Under the pieces are notes generated by a model. The model made no database searches. It had not been told where the DNA came from and saw only the letters and a list, made by a program, of their open reading frames with translations. From Thalassospira profundimaris (GTDB taxonomy: Bacteria > Pseudomonadota > Alphaproteobacteria > Rhodospirillales > Thalassospiraceae): a DNA stretch of 64,000 nt. Positions 36,638 through 45,886 of the stretch are shown here, piece after piece (within the stretch, counting starts at the first letter, position 1; the number at the start of each line of letters is the position of its first letter). Where the stretch lies: the NCBI RefSeq assembly GCF_003326795.1, contig NZ_JPWI01000012.1, forward strand, positions 1-64,000, read 5' to 3'. The translations under genes and the position numbers were made by a program.

Positions 36638-36665
36638 AAACACCCCGGCGAAGGCCGGGGTGTTT
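36638..36665. terminator. Rho-independent terminator, bidirectional
   Basis: AAACACCCCGGC (36638-36649) / GCCGGGGTGTTT (36654-36665), 4-base loop, overlapping the LysR stop region. Serves LysR and the convergent MHS transporter gene. Confidence 0.9.
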
Positions 36666-36687
36666 GTGTTCAGTGACTGGTGCGCAA

Positions 36688-38028
36688 TCAGGCCGGGTTT
36701 CGCGAACCGAACTGTTTGTTGAAATGCAGAACCAGCAAGGTCACAACCGCCCCTGAAAGCAGATAGGCCCCAACACCGGGCAGGCCGAACTTGTCACACA
36801 GATACAGTGCGATCAGCGGCGCAAAACCGGCCCCGAGCAGCCATGCCAGATCTGAGGTCAAAGCCGAACCGGTATAGCGATACTCACGCTTGAAGTTGGA
36901 TGCCAGCGTTCCGGCGGCCTGACCAAAGCACAGGCCAAGAACCGCAAAGCCGCCCAGAACAATCATGCCTTCATTGATGACATTATAATTGTAGAGAAGC
37001 GGGGTAAGGATCGCTCCCAGAAGGATGATGCCGGCACTGTAACCGAGCAGGCGACGACGGCCCAGCTGATCGGCAATGAAGCCCGATGCAATGATGCCAA
37101 AGGCACAAAGCACCGCACCAACTCCCTGTGTCAGCAGGAACTGACCCGGATTGCCGTTGGCATACAGATAGACCCAGCTCAGTGCAAACACCGTCACCAG
37201 ATGGAACAGCGCGTAGCTGACCATTGGCACCAGAGCGCCAAGCAGAACGGTCCGTCCGTTATGTTTGAGCGTGTCCATGACAGGGGCGGCTTCAAGTTCG
37301 TTCTTTTCGAGCAGATGTCCGAATTCCGAAGTTGCTACCAGTCGCAGCCGGGCGAACAGGGCAACCACGTTAATTGCAAATGCAACGAAGAACACAAAGC
37401 GCCAGCCAAATGCCAGGAAGTCATCTGGATGAAGGGTCAGAAGCAGATAGGCAAACAGCGATGAGGCCAGCATGAAGCCAAGTGGAGCGCCCAGCTGCGG
37501 GATCATCGCATACCAGCCCTTGCGGTTATCTGGCGCGTTCAGTGCAAGAAGGGAGGCCAGACCATCCCACGCACCACCCCATGCAAGCCCCTGCAGGAAG
37601 CGGAAGACACACAGAAGATAGATTGCAACGATACCGGCCGAGGCATAGCTGGGCAGGAAGGCCATCGCAGCCGTGGAGCCGCCAAGCATGAACATGGCAA
37701 TGGTCAGCTTTACCCCGCGACCATAGCGACGGTCGACCGTCATGAAGACAAGCGATCCGACGGGGCGCGCGATAAAGGCCAGCGAGAAGATGGCAAACGA
37801 ATACATTGTGCCGACCAATGCTGTTTCACCGGGAAACAGCAGTTGCGGGAACACCAGTACCGATGCGATGCAATAAACGAAGAAGTCGAAGAATTCCGAT
37901 GTACGGCCAATGATTACGCCAAGCGCAATCTGACCAGGATCATGTGCATCGCCGGCATATTGCTGGCGTGCGTCGCGTTCCAAACCTGACGAGGTGGCGG
38001 TCGCGTAGTTTTCGGTTGTTTGGTTCAC
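36688..38028 (-). CDS. MFS transporter, metabolite:proton symporter (MHS) family
   Basis: 446 residues from GTG 38028, which follows AGGGAGAACGGC; upstream in-frame ATG would extend into the promoter region. MHS features: IIGRTSEFFDFFVYCIASVLVFPQLLFP (usual TIEWYDFFLYG replaced), ARPVGSLVFMTVDRRYGRGVKLTIAM (motif A), and RFLQGLAWGGAWDGLASLLA. The family imports small organic acids, osmolytes or shikimate. Substrate unknown; no partner enzyme is adjacent. Confidence 0.87.
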   Translation of the reverse strand: MNQTTENYATATSSGLERDARQQYAGDAHDPGQIALGVIIGRTSEFFDFFVYCIASVLVFPQLLFPGETALVGTMYSFAIFSLAFIARPVGSLVFMTVDRRYGRGVKLTIAMFMLGGSTAAMAFLPSYASAGIVAIYLLCVFRFLQGLAWGGAWDGLASLLALNAPDNRKGWYAMIPQLGAPLGFMLASSLFAYLLLTLHPDDFLAFGWRFVFFVAFAINVVALFARLRLVATSEFGHLLEKNELEAAPVMDTLKHNGRTVLLGALVPMVSYALFHLVTVFALSWVYLYANGNPGQFLLTQGVGAVLCAFGIIASGFIADQLGRRRLLGYSAGIILLGAILTPLLYNYNVINEGMIVLGGFAVLGLCFGQAAGTLASNFKREYRYTGSALTSDLAWLLGAGFAPLIALYLCDKFGLPGVGAYLLSGAVVTLLVLHFNKQFGSRNPA

Positions 38029-38469
38029 GCCGTTCTCCCTATTCACTGGTCGGGCCTTTGGGGCCCTAACTGCTTTTGATTGGATCACAAATCCGGCTCG
38101 AAAGGCGATACGACTTTGGATCGAGTCTAAGTATAGACATGTGAATTGCAAACGTCAGTGTCAATTATTGTTCTGCAACGCACAACGCACGGTTTACATT
38201 GGGATGATAATTGTCATTAAGACCCTGCTATGCATGGCGCGTACCTTGACATTGCTGCGATGCAGCTATAGCAATTGCCGCGACTTTCCACCTTGGCAGG
38301 TTTTTGAAAAAAAATTTGCTGTTTTTGTGCCCTTTTCGTGGATGTTTAGGATGACACTTCCTATATGCCGTTGCGGTAGGGTACGACGTGTGGCGATCTT
38401 CGATGGGTCGTTGTGCGGCTTGCAGGTATATGGTTACCTGTGAGAACATCTTCCAGAAACTGACAAAGT
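38029..38469. promoter_or_regulatory. Divergent promoter region of cyo operon and MHS gene
   Basis: 441 bases without a plausible gene. Contains a near-palindrome ATGATAATTGTCAT (38204-38217) and TTGACA (38246-38251) with TATAGC 15 bases later (38267-38272). GCTGC/GCAGC inverted halves lie in the spacer. An A-run at 38308-38316 precedes a further 150 bases of leader. The actual start site of cyoABCD cannot be fixed by eye. Confidence 0.4.
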
Positions 38470-39612
38470 ATGAAGCGCATGCTTTCAAAACTTGTACGCG
38501 GCGTCACTGTAACCTCGATGTTTTCGCTTCTGGCCGGTTGCAACCTGGTTGTGATCGACCCGTCGGGTGATATTGCGTCCCAGCAGTCCGATCTTATTAT
38601 CGTGTCCACGATCCTGATGCTGTTGATCATCGTTCCGGTGATGGCATTGACGGTTTTCTTTGCCTGGAAATACCGTCAGGGCAACAAGGACGCGGAATAC
38701 GATCCTGAATGGCACCATTCCACGAAGCTGGAAGTTGTCATCTGGTCGGCCCCGCTGGTGATCATTATCGCCCTTGGTGCAATTACCTGGGTTACGACGC
38801 ATACGCTTGACCCGTATCGTCCGCTGGACCGTATTGATGCCGAACGGCCGCTTGCCAAAGACCACAAACCAATGGTGGTTGAAGTTGTTTCCCTTGATTG
38901 GAAATGGCTGTTCTTCTATCCGGAACAGGGCATTGCGACCATTAACGAGCTCGCGGCGCCAATCGACACACCGATCCAGTTCAAGATTACCTCTTCGGGG
39001 ATCATGAACTCCTTCTTCATTCCTGCACTCGCAGGTCAGATTTATTCGATGGCCGGCATGGAAACCAAACTTCATGCCGTGATCAACGAAGAAGGCATTT
39101 ATGACGGCTTCTCTGGGAATTACAGCGGTGAGGGTTTCTCCCACATGCGCTTTAAATTCCACGGTCTGAGCGAAGAAGGGTTTGAAGATTGGGTTTCGAA
39201 AGTGAAATCCGACGAGAACTTCCTTGGTCGTTCCGAGTATCTTGAGCTTGAAAAGCCGAGTATCGATGAGCCGATCCACTATTTCAGTTCGGTTGATCCG
39301 GAACTTTATGGTGCGATCCTCAACATGTGCGTCGATCAGTCGAAAATGTGCATGAACGAGATGATGGCCATTGACGAGAACGGTGGTGGTGGTCTGGCCG
39401 GTATTTATAACGTCATGTCCTTGACCTATGACGTGCCGCGCATGCGCGGAAGCCAGCCATTGCCCGAGAGCAAATCCTATGTGGCGACCTTGTGCACGAC
39501 CCCGGAAGGCGGTTTTGCCGGTGATTTGAATGCTTTGCCGCTGTTTGATCGCGTGCAGGCATCTGATCGTGCCATGAGCTTTGCGCCGTCAGGCGTTTCG
39601 ACAGGGTTCTGA
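38470..39612 (+). CDS. cyoA: Cytochrome bo3 ubiquinol oxidase subunit II
   Basis: 380 residues. Lipoprotein signal with lipobox LLAGC, two membrane helices (about 38-60 and 83-105), then a periplasmic cupredoxin domain lacking the CuA-binding Cys/His set, as expected for a quinol rather than cytochrome c oxidase. Motif VSLDWKWLFFYPEQGIATINELAAP is CyoA-typical. First gene of cyoABCD-SURF1; long C-terminal tail after residue 290 is slightly longer than in E. coli. Confidence 0.96.
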   Translation: MKRMLSKLVRGVTVTSMFSLLAGCNLVVIDPSGDIASQQSDLIIVSTILMLLIIVPVMALTVFFAWKYRQGNKDAEYDPEWHHSTKLEVVIWSAPLVIIIALGAITWVTTHTLDPYRPLDRIDAERPLAKDHKPMVVEVVSLDWKWLFFYPEQGIATINELAAPIDTPIQFKITSSGIMNSFFIPALAGQIYSMAGMETKLHAVINEEGIYDGFSGNYSGEGFSHMRFKFHGLSEEGFEDWVSKVKSDENFLGRSEYLELEKPSIDEPIHYFSSVDPELYGAILNMCVDQSKMCMNEMMAIDENGGGGLAGIYNVMSLTYDVPRMRGSQPLPESKSYVATLCTTPEGGFAGDLNALPLFDRVQASDRAMSFAPSGVSTGF

Positions 39613-39703
39613 AGCAGTGCCGGTTGGGGGATCCCAACCGGCCCTTCGCGGTTTTAGCACCGGACAGCCGGTGTATTGCTGCATTTGAAAGAAGAGTAAT
39701 TCG

Positions 39704-41713
39704 ATGTTCTCCAATCCGGACCTTTTGCATTTTATATTTGGCCGGCTGTCGCTTGATTCACTCCCGTTCCATGAACCGATCCTTGTGGTGACGTTCGCGG
39801 CCGTGGTTCTGGGTGGTATCGCCGTTCTGGGCGGTATTACTTATTTCCGCCTCTGGGGATATCTCTGGAACGAGTGGATCACGTCGATTGACCATAAAAA
39901 AATCGGCATTATGTACATCATATTGGCGCTTGTCATGCTTTTGCGTGGTTTCTCCGATGCGCTTATGATGCGTGCCCAGCAAGCGATGGCTTTTGGCGGC
40001 TCGGAAGGTTTCCTTCCCCCTGATCATTACGATCAGATATTCACCGCCCACGGCGTAATCATGATCTTCTTCGTGGCCATGCCGCTGGTGACGGGGCTTA
40101 TGAACTTTGTCGTGCCGCTACAAATCGGCGCGCGTGACGTTGCGTTCCCGTTCCTGAATAATTTCAGCTTCTGGATGACCACCAGCGGTGCCGTGCTGAT
40201 CATGGTGTCGCTGTTTGTCGGTGAGTTCGCGAAAACCGGCTGGCTGGCATATCCGCCGCTGTCAGACATTGTCTACAGTCCGGGGGTCGGGGTCGATTAT
40301 TACATCTGGGCCCTTCAGATTGCCGGTGTCGGGACGTTGCTTTCGGGGGTCAATCTGGTTGTGACCATCGTCAAAATGCGCGCACCGGGCATGTCCATGA
40401 TGAAAATGCCGGTCTTTACCTGGACGGCACTTTGCACCAACGTTCTGATCGTGGCTGCGTTCCCGGTTCTGACCGCTGTTCTGGTTCTGCTTGGGCTTGA
40501 CCGTTACGCAGACACCAACTTCTTCACCAACGATCTTGGCGGTAACGCCATGATGTATATCAACCTGATCTGGATTTGGGGGCACCCGGAAGTTTACATC
40601 CTGATCCTGCCGGCGTTTGGTGTGTTTTCCGAAGTTGTGTCGACATTCTCGCGCAAGCGTCTGTTTGGGTATAGCTCGATGGTGTATGCCACCGTGGTTA
40701 TCACCATCCTGTCCTATATCGTCTGGTTGCATCACTTCTTCACCATGGGCTCGGGTGCCAGCGTGAACGCCTTCTTTGGTATCGCGACCATGATCATCTC
40801 GATCCCGACCGGTGCGAAGATCTTCAACTGGATGTTCACGATGTATAAGGGCCGCATCAGTTTTGATGTTCCGATGCTGTGGACCATCGGCTTTATGCTG
40901 ACCTTTGTGATCGGGGGCATGACGGGTGTTATGCTTGCGGTTCCGCCGGCTGACTTTGTGTTGCATAACAGCCTGTTCCTGATTGCGCACTTCCATAACG
41001 TGATTATCGGTGGTGTGGTGTTCGGGATGTTTGCCGGTATCGTTTACTGGTTCCCCAAGGCATTTGGCTTCAAGCTTGATCCGTTCTGGGGCAAAATGTC
41101 CTTCTGGCTCTGGCTTGTCGGGTTCTATTTCGCCTTCATGCCGCTTTATGTTCTTGGTCTGATGGGGATTACCCGCCGCATGAGCCAATTTGACGATCCG
41201 TCGCTTCAGATCTGGTTCGTGATTGCCGCCTTTGGTGCGCTTCTGATTGCCGGGGGGATCGGTTCGTTCATTCTGTCGATCGTTGTTGCGGTGATCAAAC
41301 GTGACAAGCTTCGTGATGAAACCGGTGACCCATGGGGGGATGGTCGTACGCTGGAATGGTCGACTTCGTCGCCGCCCCCAGCCTACAACTTTGCCTTTAC
41401 CCCGGTTGTCCATGATCTTGATGCATGGGCCGACATGAAGAAACGTGGTTATGTCCGTCCGACGGAAGGCTTCCTGGATATCCATATGCCGAAAAATACC
41501 GGCGCTGGCTTTATCCTTGCCGCTCTGTCGCTTGTTCTTGGTTTCGCGCTGGTCTGGCATATCTGGTGGCTGGTGATTGCAAGCTTCATTGCCCTGGTTG
41601 TCGGTGCAATTGCCCACACCTTCAACTATGACCGCGATTATCACATCCCGGCATCTGAAGTCGTGGAAACCGAAGACGAACGTACTGCCCTTCTGGCAAA
41701 ACAGCAGGCGTAA
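39704..41713 (+). CDS. cyoB: Cytochrome bo3 ubiquinol oxidase subunit I
   Basis: 669 residues, about fifteen helices. Carries the quinol-site residues in [15 protein letters not shown], the low-spin heme His in [10 protein letters not shown], CuB ligands in [17 protein letters not shown] (His and cross-linked Tyr) and WLHHFF, and the heme His pair in [12 protein letters not shown]. The D-channel and K-channel regions are present, so it is a proton-pumping heme-copper oxidase of type A. Confidence 0.98.
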   Translation: MFSNPDLLHFIFGRLSLDSLPFHEPILVVTFAAVVLGGIAVLGGITYFRLWGYLWNEWITSIDHKKIGIMYIILALVMLLRGFSDALMMRAQQAMAFGGSEGFLPPDHYDQIFTAHGVIMIFFVAMPLVTGLMNFVVPLQIGARDVAFPFLNNFSFWMTTSGAVLIMVSLFVGEFAKTGWLAYPPLSDIVYSPGVGVDYYIWALQIAGVGTLLSGVNLVVTIVKMRAPGMSMMKMPVFTWTALCTNVLIVAAFPVLTAVLVLLGLDRYADTNFFTNDLGGNAMMYINLIWIWGHPEVYILILPAFGVFSEVVSTFSRKRLFGYSSMVYATVVITILSYIVWLHHFFTMGSGASVNAFFGIATMIISIPTGAKIFNWMFTMYKGRISFDVPMLWTIGFMLTFVIGGMTGVMLAVPPADFVLHNSLFLIAHFHNVIIGGVVFGMFAGIVYWFPKAFGFKLDPFWGKMSFWLWLVGFYFAFMPLYVLGLMGITRRMSQFDDPSLQIWFVIAAFGALLIAGGIGSFILSIVVAVIKRDKLRDETGDPWGDGRTLEWSTSSPPPAYNFAFTPVVHDLDAWADMKKRGYVRPTEGFLDIHMPKNTGAGFILAALSLVLGFALVWHIWWLVIASFIALVVGAIAHTFNYDRDYHIPASEVVETEDERTALLAKQQA

Positions 41714-41723
41714 GGGAATGACA

Positions 41724-42344
41724 ATGGCGAATAACACTGCCGCACAGACCGAAATGCCGGTCTTCTATCTGAAGGAAGAGCATCACCCGGAAACCGGGAC
41801 GATGCTTGGCTTCTGGATCTATCTGATGAGCGATAGCCTCATCTTTGGGATTCTGTTTGCAACCTATGCCGTTATTGGCCAGAATTATGCCGCAGGTCCG
41901 GCACCGACTGATTTGTTCGATCTGGAATTGGTGGCGATCAATACATCGATGCTGCTGTTTTCGTCGATTACCTATGGCTTCGCCATGCTGCAAATGGAAA
42001 AAGGCAGTATTGCGGGCACACAGCTTTGGCTGGCGATTACCGGTTTGTTCGGTGCCGCGTTTGTCGGGCTGGAGCTATATGAGTTCCATGAACTTTGGAG
42101 CCTTGGTGCGACGCCGATGCGAAGCGGGTTCCTGTCGGCATTCTATACGCTGGTTGCGACCCACGGTCTTCACGTGACGTTCGGGATCATCTGGCTGGTG
42201 ACCCTGATGATTCAGGTAGCCAAACATGGTCTGATCCCGGCCAATAAACGTCGTCTGATGTGCCTGTCGATGTTCTGGCACTTCCTTGACGTCATCTGGA
42301 TCGGTGTTTTCTCCGTTGTTTATCTGCTGGGAGTTCTGGGATGA
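41724..42344 (+). CDS. cyoC: Cytochrome bo3 ubiquinol oxidase subunit III
   Basis: 206 residues, five membrane helices (LGFWIYLMSDSLIFGILFATYAV; LVATHGLHVTFGIIWLVTLM). ATG 41724 is preferred because AAGGGA then lies about seven bases upstream; ATG 41718 is too close to it. The stop overlaps the cyoD start (ATGA). Confidence 0.96.
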   Translation: MANNTAAQTEMPVFYLKEEHHPETGTMLGFWIYLMSDSLIFGILFATYAVIGQNYAAGPAPTDLFDLELVAINTSMLLFSSITYGFAMLQMEKGSIAGTQLWLAITGLFGAAFVGLELYEFHELWSLGATPMRSGFLSAFYTLVATHGLHVTFGIIWLVTLMIQVAKHGLIPANKRRLMCLSMFWHFLDVIWIGVFSVVYLLGVLG

Positions 42345-42724
42345 GTGCACATTCACACGCACATGATGACCATCACGGCGATGGCGGTGCCGGCCACGGT
42401 ACCTTCAACAGCTATATGATCGGGTTTATCCTGTCGGTTATTCTGACGGCCATTCCGTTCTGGCTGGTGATGGATGGTGTTCTTGACAGCAAGATCGCAA
42501 CCGCACTTTGGATCATGGGTCTTGGTGTGGTTCAGATCATTGTTCACATGGTCTATTTCCTGCACATGAACACCAAATCCGAAGGTGGCTGGAACATGTT
42601 GGCGCTGATCTTTACCCTTGTGATCGTTGCGATTGCCATCGCCGGTTCCATGTGGGTGATGTATCACCTTAACACCAACATGATGCCCGATATGGATCAT
42701 GACATGATCAAAAGCTTTGGCTAG
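42341..42724 (+). CDS. cyoD: Cytochrome bo3 ubiquinol oxidase subunit IV
   Basis: 127 residues, three helices (TFNSYMIGFILSVILTAIPFWLVM; VVQIIVHMVYFLHM). The N-terminus is His-rich (HSHAHDDHHGDGGAGHG), possibly binding copper or zinc. Translation is coupled to cyoC. No cyoE is found in the operon. Confidence 0.95.
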   Translation: MSAHSHAHDDHHGDGGAGHGTFNSYMIGFILSVILTAIPFWLVMDGVLDSKIATALWIMGLGVVQIIVHMVYFLHMNTKSEGGWNMLALIFTLVIVAIAIAGSMWVMYHLNTNMMPDMDHDMIKSFG

Positions 42725-42746
42725 GCCAATGCTTGATATCTAAAGG

Positions 42747-42782
42747 GGGCGCGATACCTTTACCGGTATCGCGCCCTTTTTG
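42747..42782 (+). terminator. Rho-independent terminator within the cyo-SURF1 region
   Basis: Perfect 12-base arms GGGCGCGATACC (42747-42758) and GGTATCGCGCCC (42765-42776), followed by TTTTTG. It separates cyoD from the SURF1 gene, so SURF1 is made by readthrough or from its own promoter. Confidence 0.93.
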
Positions 42783-42819
42783 TTTCAGAAACGACTGACG
42801 TGTTTTGAAAGAAAGCGAG

Positions 42820-43608
42820 ATGACGGAAAACCGCATTTCACAGACCGAACCGGTTCGAACAGGGCCTTCGATCGCCACCCGTATTGTTGTGCTGGTGCTG
42901 GCAGCGATCCTGTTTTCGGGGTTCTGCGGCCTTGGATACTGGCAGGTGGAACGCCGGGCATGGAAACTTGATCTGATTGAACGGGTTGACGCGCGCGTAC
43001 ATGGCGATGCGGTGGCCGCGCCGACCCGTAAGGACTGGGGCACTGTCAGCCGGGAAGGCGATGAATATCGCAAGGTCAGCGTCACAGGCACCTATCGCAA
43101 CGATCTTGAAAGCCATGTCTATGCCGCGACCGATTATGGTGCGGGATACTGGGTGATGACGCCACTTGCGCGTGATGATGGTACAATCGTCATGATCAAT
43201 CGCGGTTTCGTGCCGACAGACCGACGTGATCCCGCAAGCCGGGCAGAGGGCATGGTCGAGGGCAAGGTTACTGTGACCGGCCTTCTGAGAATTGACGAGC
43301 CGGTTGGCACCTTTATGCGCGACAATGTGCCCGATGATGATCGCTGGTATTCGCGTGATGTCCGGGCAATGGCGACCAAGCGTGGCCTTAAGGCCGCCGA
43401 TGTCGCGCCCTATTTCATAGATGCGGATGGCAAGGGGAGCCCGGCGAAGCTTCCGGTCGGGGGCCTGACCAGAATCAGCTTCCCGAATAATCACCTGTCC
43501 TATGCGCTGACATGGTTCGGGATGGCGATCCTGACACTTGTTGCGGCCTGGATTGTTCTGCGTCCGCGCAAGCGCCGCGAAGGGGATACGGACCCGGACG
43601 AGGATTGA
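42820..43608 (+). CDS. SURF1 family cytochrome oxidase assembly protein
   Basis: 262 residues. N-terminal helix (VVLVLAAILFSGFCGLGYWQVERRAWK) and C-terminal helix (LTWFGMAILTLVAAWIVL) flank the periplasmic domain with the family motif INRGFVP and the C-terminal NNHLSYALTWF. SURF1 helps insert heme into heme-copper oxidase subunit I; here it is linked to the quinol oxidase. ATG 42820 is preferred over TTG 42805 for the GAAAGCGAG before it. Confidence 0.93.
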   Translation: MTENRISQTEPVRTGPSIATRIVVLVLAAILFSGFCGLGYWQVERRAWKLDLIERVDARVHGDAVAAPTRKDWGTVSREGDEYRKVSVTGTYRNDLESHVYAATDYGAGYWVMTPLARDDGTIVMINRGFVPTDRRDPASRAEGMVEGKVTVTGLLRIDEPVGTFMRDNVPDDDRWYSRDVRAMATKRGLKAADVAPYFIDADGKGSPAKLPVGGLTRISFPNNHLSYALTWFGMAILTLVAAWIVLRPRKRREGDTDPDED

Positions 43609-43627
43609 TCCCTTGGCACTGAAAAAG

Positions 43628-43660
43628 AAAAGCCCGGCATTCGAATGATGTCGGGCTTTT
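43628..43660. terminator. Rho-independent terminator, bidirectional
   Basis: AAAAGCCCGGCAT (43628-43640) / ATGTCGGGCTTTT (43648-43660), one G-T pair. Serves SURF1 and the convergent peroxiredoxin gene. Confidence 0.9.
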
Positions 43661-43672
43661 TGCTTGTGTGAC

Positions 43673-43698
43673 GGACGGTTGAGGGGGGGGAACCGACC
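43673..43698. repeat. Hairpin with G/C-homopolymer loop
   Basis: GGACGGTT (43673-43680) and AACCGACC (43691-43698) flank a loop GAGGGGGGGG. The stem and first loop bases match the hairpin at 34221-34247 (CGGTTGAGGGGG then AACCG). On the minus strand it lies in the 3' UTR of the peroxiredoxin gene with a C-rich loop. Confidence 0.5.
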
Positions 43699-43708
43699 TT
43701 AAAGCTTG

Positions 43709-44266
43709 TTACGGGTTGGTATGATCAATCACTTCGCCGCGCGCCGGATAGCCCTTGGCGATCACGAAATCAAGGGCCCCAAGGATCTGGTCAAAGGCCG
43801 GACGGGCGAATGGCATGGTCTGAACGGTGCCGAAATAGAGGGTGCCGTCGGCACGGACCAGAAACAGGCCGGGTTCGGAGAAGATGGCCGGTTCTTCATA
43901 GCCGCTTGAGGTCACGCCGTTTGAGGTCGAGATATAAAGACCCCATTCGCGGGCTTTCTCAAGGCTGAGGCCATAACCAAGATCAAGGTTCTCAAGTTCC
44001 CATTTTGCCTTGGCTTCGATCGCACGTTCTTCGACGTCCGATGACAGAACAACAACATTCACGCCACGTTTGGCAAAATCAGCGAGCTTGTTATCAAGGT
44101 CCTTGAGGTATTTGCCGCAGATAGGGCAATGCAGACCGCGATAGAAAACCACCATGGTGAAGTTTTCCGGTTTCTGATCGGCCAGCGACCAGGTGCCGCC
44201 ACCGACAAGCGGTACGTTCAGAGCCGGGACCGGCTGGCGGGGGATAAGCGGGGTAATAGCAGACAT
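43709..44266 (-). CDS. Peroxiredoxin-like AhpC/TSA family protein
   Basis: 185 residues with a thioredoxin fold. The active region reads FYRGLHCPICGKYLKDL, a CPxC thioredoxin-type pair in the position of the peroxidatic Cys, as in the AhpC/TSA or redoxin subgroup rather than classical 2-Cys enzymes. ATG 44266 (MSAITPL) with GAGGA upstream is preferred over 44287. Likely reduces peroxide or a disulfide; physiological substrate unknown. Confidence 0.86.
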   Translation of the reverse strand: MSAITPLIPRQPVPALNVPLVGGGTWSLADQKPENFTMVVFYRGLHCPICGKYLKDLDNKLADFAKRGVNVVVLSSDVEERAIEAKAKWELENLDLGYGLSLEKAREWGLYISTSNGVTSSGYEEPAIFSEPGLFLVRADGTLYFGTVQTMPFARPAFDQILGALDFVIAKGYPARGEVIDHTNP

Positions 44267-44391
44267 TTCATTCCTCATGACGTGCAATATGGATGTTGAT
44301 ACTCATTATGGAATGATCGTTCTAAATGACAAGCTGTTAAATCCGGGATCACTGAACTGTGATCCGGCTTAACAGAAGATATTGAGGGAAT

Positions 44392-45027
44392 TCAGGCTTG
44401 GCGACGTTTGGCGATGATCAGGCGCGATCTGGTCTTTGCCGGGTAGATGCCGCTTGCAATGATATCAAATCCGGCATCCCGGATCATGTCATCAAGGGTG
44501 ACATAGTTGATGTAATGGACCAAAGGGGCCTTGCCCAGCTTCTGCATGCCCCAGACAAGCGGGCGCAATAGCTTTGTCATTTCACCAAGGCACGGGGTCT
44601 TTGAAATGAAAAGCCCGTCTGACTTCAAAAGCATTCGCAGACTGCGCACGGTCTTTGCCGGATCGTCGAGCAGATGAAGCACGTTGAACGCCATCACAAC
44701 GTCAAAGCTTTGGGCCCCCTGTTGCGCGATGAATGTGTCATGCGGGCTATGCGCAAAGGTAACGTTCTGAATGCCCTGATCCGATGCCTTGTTCCGGGCA
44801 ATTTCGATCATGCGTTCGGAAATATCGATACCCGTGATGTGGGCAACATGCGGGGCCAGCTTAAGCGCGGTTGTTCCGGTGCCACATCCGATTTCAAGAG
44901 CATGCTGATCAGGCGAGAGATGCTGCACTGTGCGTTCAAGTGTCTTGGCATAGGCAGCTTCATCACCCACGGACTTTCGCGCGTATTTGTCCGCCGCTTT
45001 GTCCCAGAAACTGTCGCTTGCTATCAT
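44392..45027 (-). CDS. Class I SAM-dependent methyltransferase
   Basis: 211 residues. SAM-binding motif I ALEIGCGTGTTALKLAPHVAHITGIDIS, then FDVVMAFNVLHLLDDPAKTV (motif post-II) and LLKSDGLFISKTPCLG. ATG 45027 follows AGGTGG and gives the usual N-terminus (MIASDSFWDKAADKYARK); 45090 is a longer in-frame start. Resembles ubiquinone/menaquinone-type methyltransferases (Methyltransf_11), substrate unknown. Confidence 0.88.
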   Translation of the reverse strand: MIASDSFWDKAADKYARKSVGDEAAYAKTLERTVQHLSPDQHALEIGCGTGTTALKLAPHVAHITGIDISERMIEIARNKASDQGIQNVTFAHSPHDTFIAQQGAQSFDVVMAFNVLHLLDDPAKTVRSLRMLLKSDGLFISKTPCLGEMTKLLRPLVWGMQKLGKAPLVHYINYVTLDDMIRDAGFDIIASGIYPAKTRSRLIIAKRRQA

Positions 45028-45174
45028 GATATATCCACCTGTTGGGGCCGATCCCGCAGGATCGATTTTCAGGTGCAGACTATCGGGCAAGGCATGCCTG
45101 ATCGCAACCCGAAATCACGATATGGGCTTTGTCGTCAGACAGATTAATCAATGGCTTGATAGCACCGGGAAGAC

Positions 45175-45756
45175 TTAATCAAGGGTGCTTAAGATGGTGT
45201 TGGTATAATCTTCAAGCGTTTCGCGATCCGCACCACGACGCGACATCAACTGAACACCCTGGATCGATCCGGCAAGGAAGCGTGACAATGCACGAACGTT
45301 CTTTTCCTTTGAAACCGTACCGTGCTTGATGCCACGGGTTAGTGCCGCTGCAAACATGTCTTCGACCCGGCGAAATGCCTGATGGGAGATCGCCGCAATT
45401 TCCGGATCGTGCGGAGCCAGTTCCATGCCGGAATTCACAATCAGGCAACCCTTGTGTTTGCCGTCTGTGCAGCCGTTTCTTGCCGTGTCGCGGAAGGTTG
45501 CCTCGATCGCTTTGCGGCCGTTTTCGATTTCGCGCAATTTTGCGAAACGCTCGGTACTGATTTTCTGGCTGTAATGATCCAGAACACGCAGGAACAGGGC
45601 CTTCTTGTCGCCGAAACTTGCATACATGGACGCACGGTTAAGCCCGGTCTCATCCACCAGATCCTGAACGGAGGTGGATTCAAACCCTTTGCTCCAGAAG
45701 ATGTTCATTGCGTTATCAAGAACGCTTTCTTCATCAAATCCGCGCGGCCGAGCCAT
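45175..45756 (-). CDS. TetR/AcrR family transcriptional regulator
   Basis: 193 residues. HTH: NAMNIFWSKGFESTSVQDLVDETGLNRASMYASFGDKKALFLRVLD. The C-terminal region with DGKHKGCLIVNSGMEL and two cysteines is typical of the TetR_C subgroup related to NemR/AcuR, some of which sense electrophiles through Cys. A perfect inverted repeat lies 23-44 bases upstream of the start, so it likely autoregulates. Unlinked on its own strand from a clear target, though the methyltransferase lies downstream. Confidence 0.9.
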   Translation of the reverse strand: MARPRGFDEESVLDNAMNIFWSKGFESTSVQDLVDETGLNRASMYASFGDKKALFLRVLDHYSQKISTERFAKLREIENGRKAIEATFRDTARNGCTDGKHKGCLIVNSGMELAPHDPEIAAISHQAFRRVEDMFAAALTRGIKHGTVSKEKNVRALSRFLAGSIQGVQLMSRRGADRETLEDYTNTILSTLD

Positions 45757-45778
45757 AACATGTCCTTGGATACTGACC

Positions 45779-45800
45779 AGAACACTGGAACGAGTGTTCT
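45779..45800. promoter_or_regulatory. Candidate TetR operator
   Basis: Perfect arms AGAACACT (45779-45786) and AGTGTTCT (45793-45800) separated by 6 bases, just upstream of the TetR start at 45756. Size and symmetry fit a TetR dimer site. Confidence 0.68.
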
Positions 45801-45886
45801 ATAACGACCTTAAAGATGGACCGAATTGTCAGGAAAATCAACCTTGGTGGCTTCACGTCAACGTGTAAGACCGGCGGTTGACGGTT

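Noticed and set aside
40262-41737. 491-codon open frame on the minus strand inside cyoB
   Set aside because: Composition is His/Arg/Asn/Asp-rich with no recognisable domain; it mirrors the codon bias of cyoB on the opposite strand.
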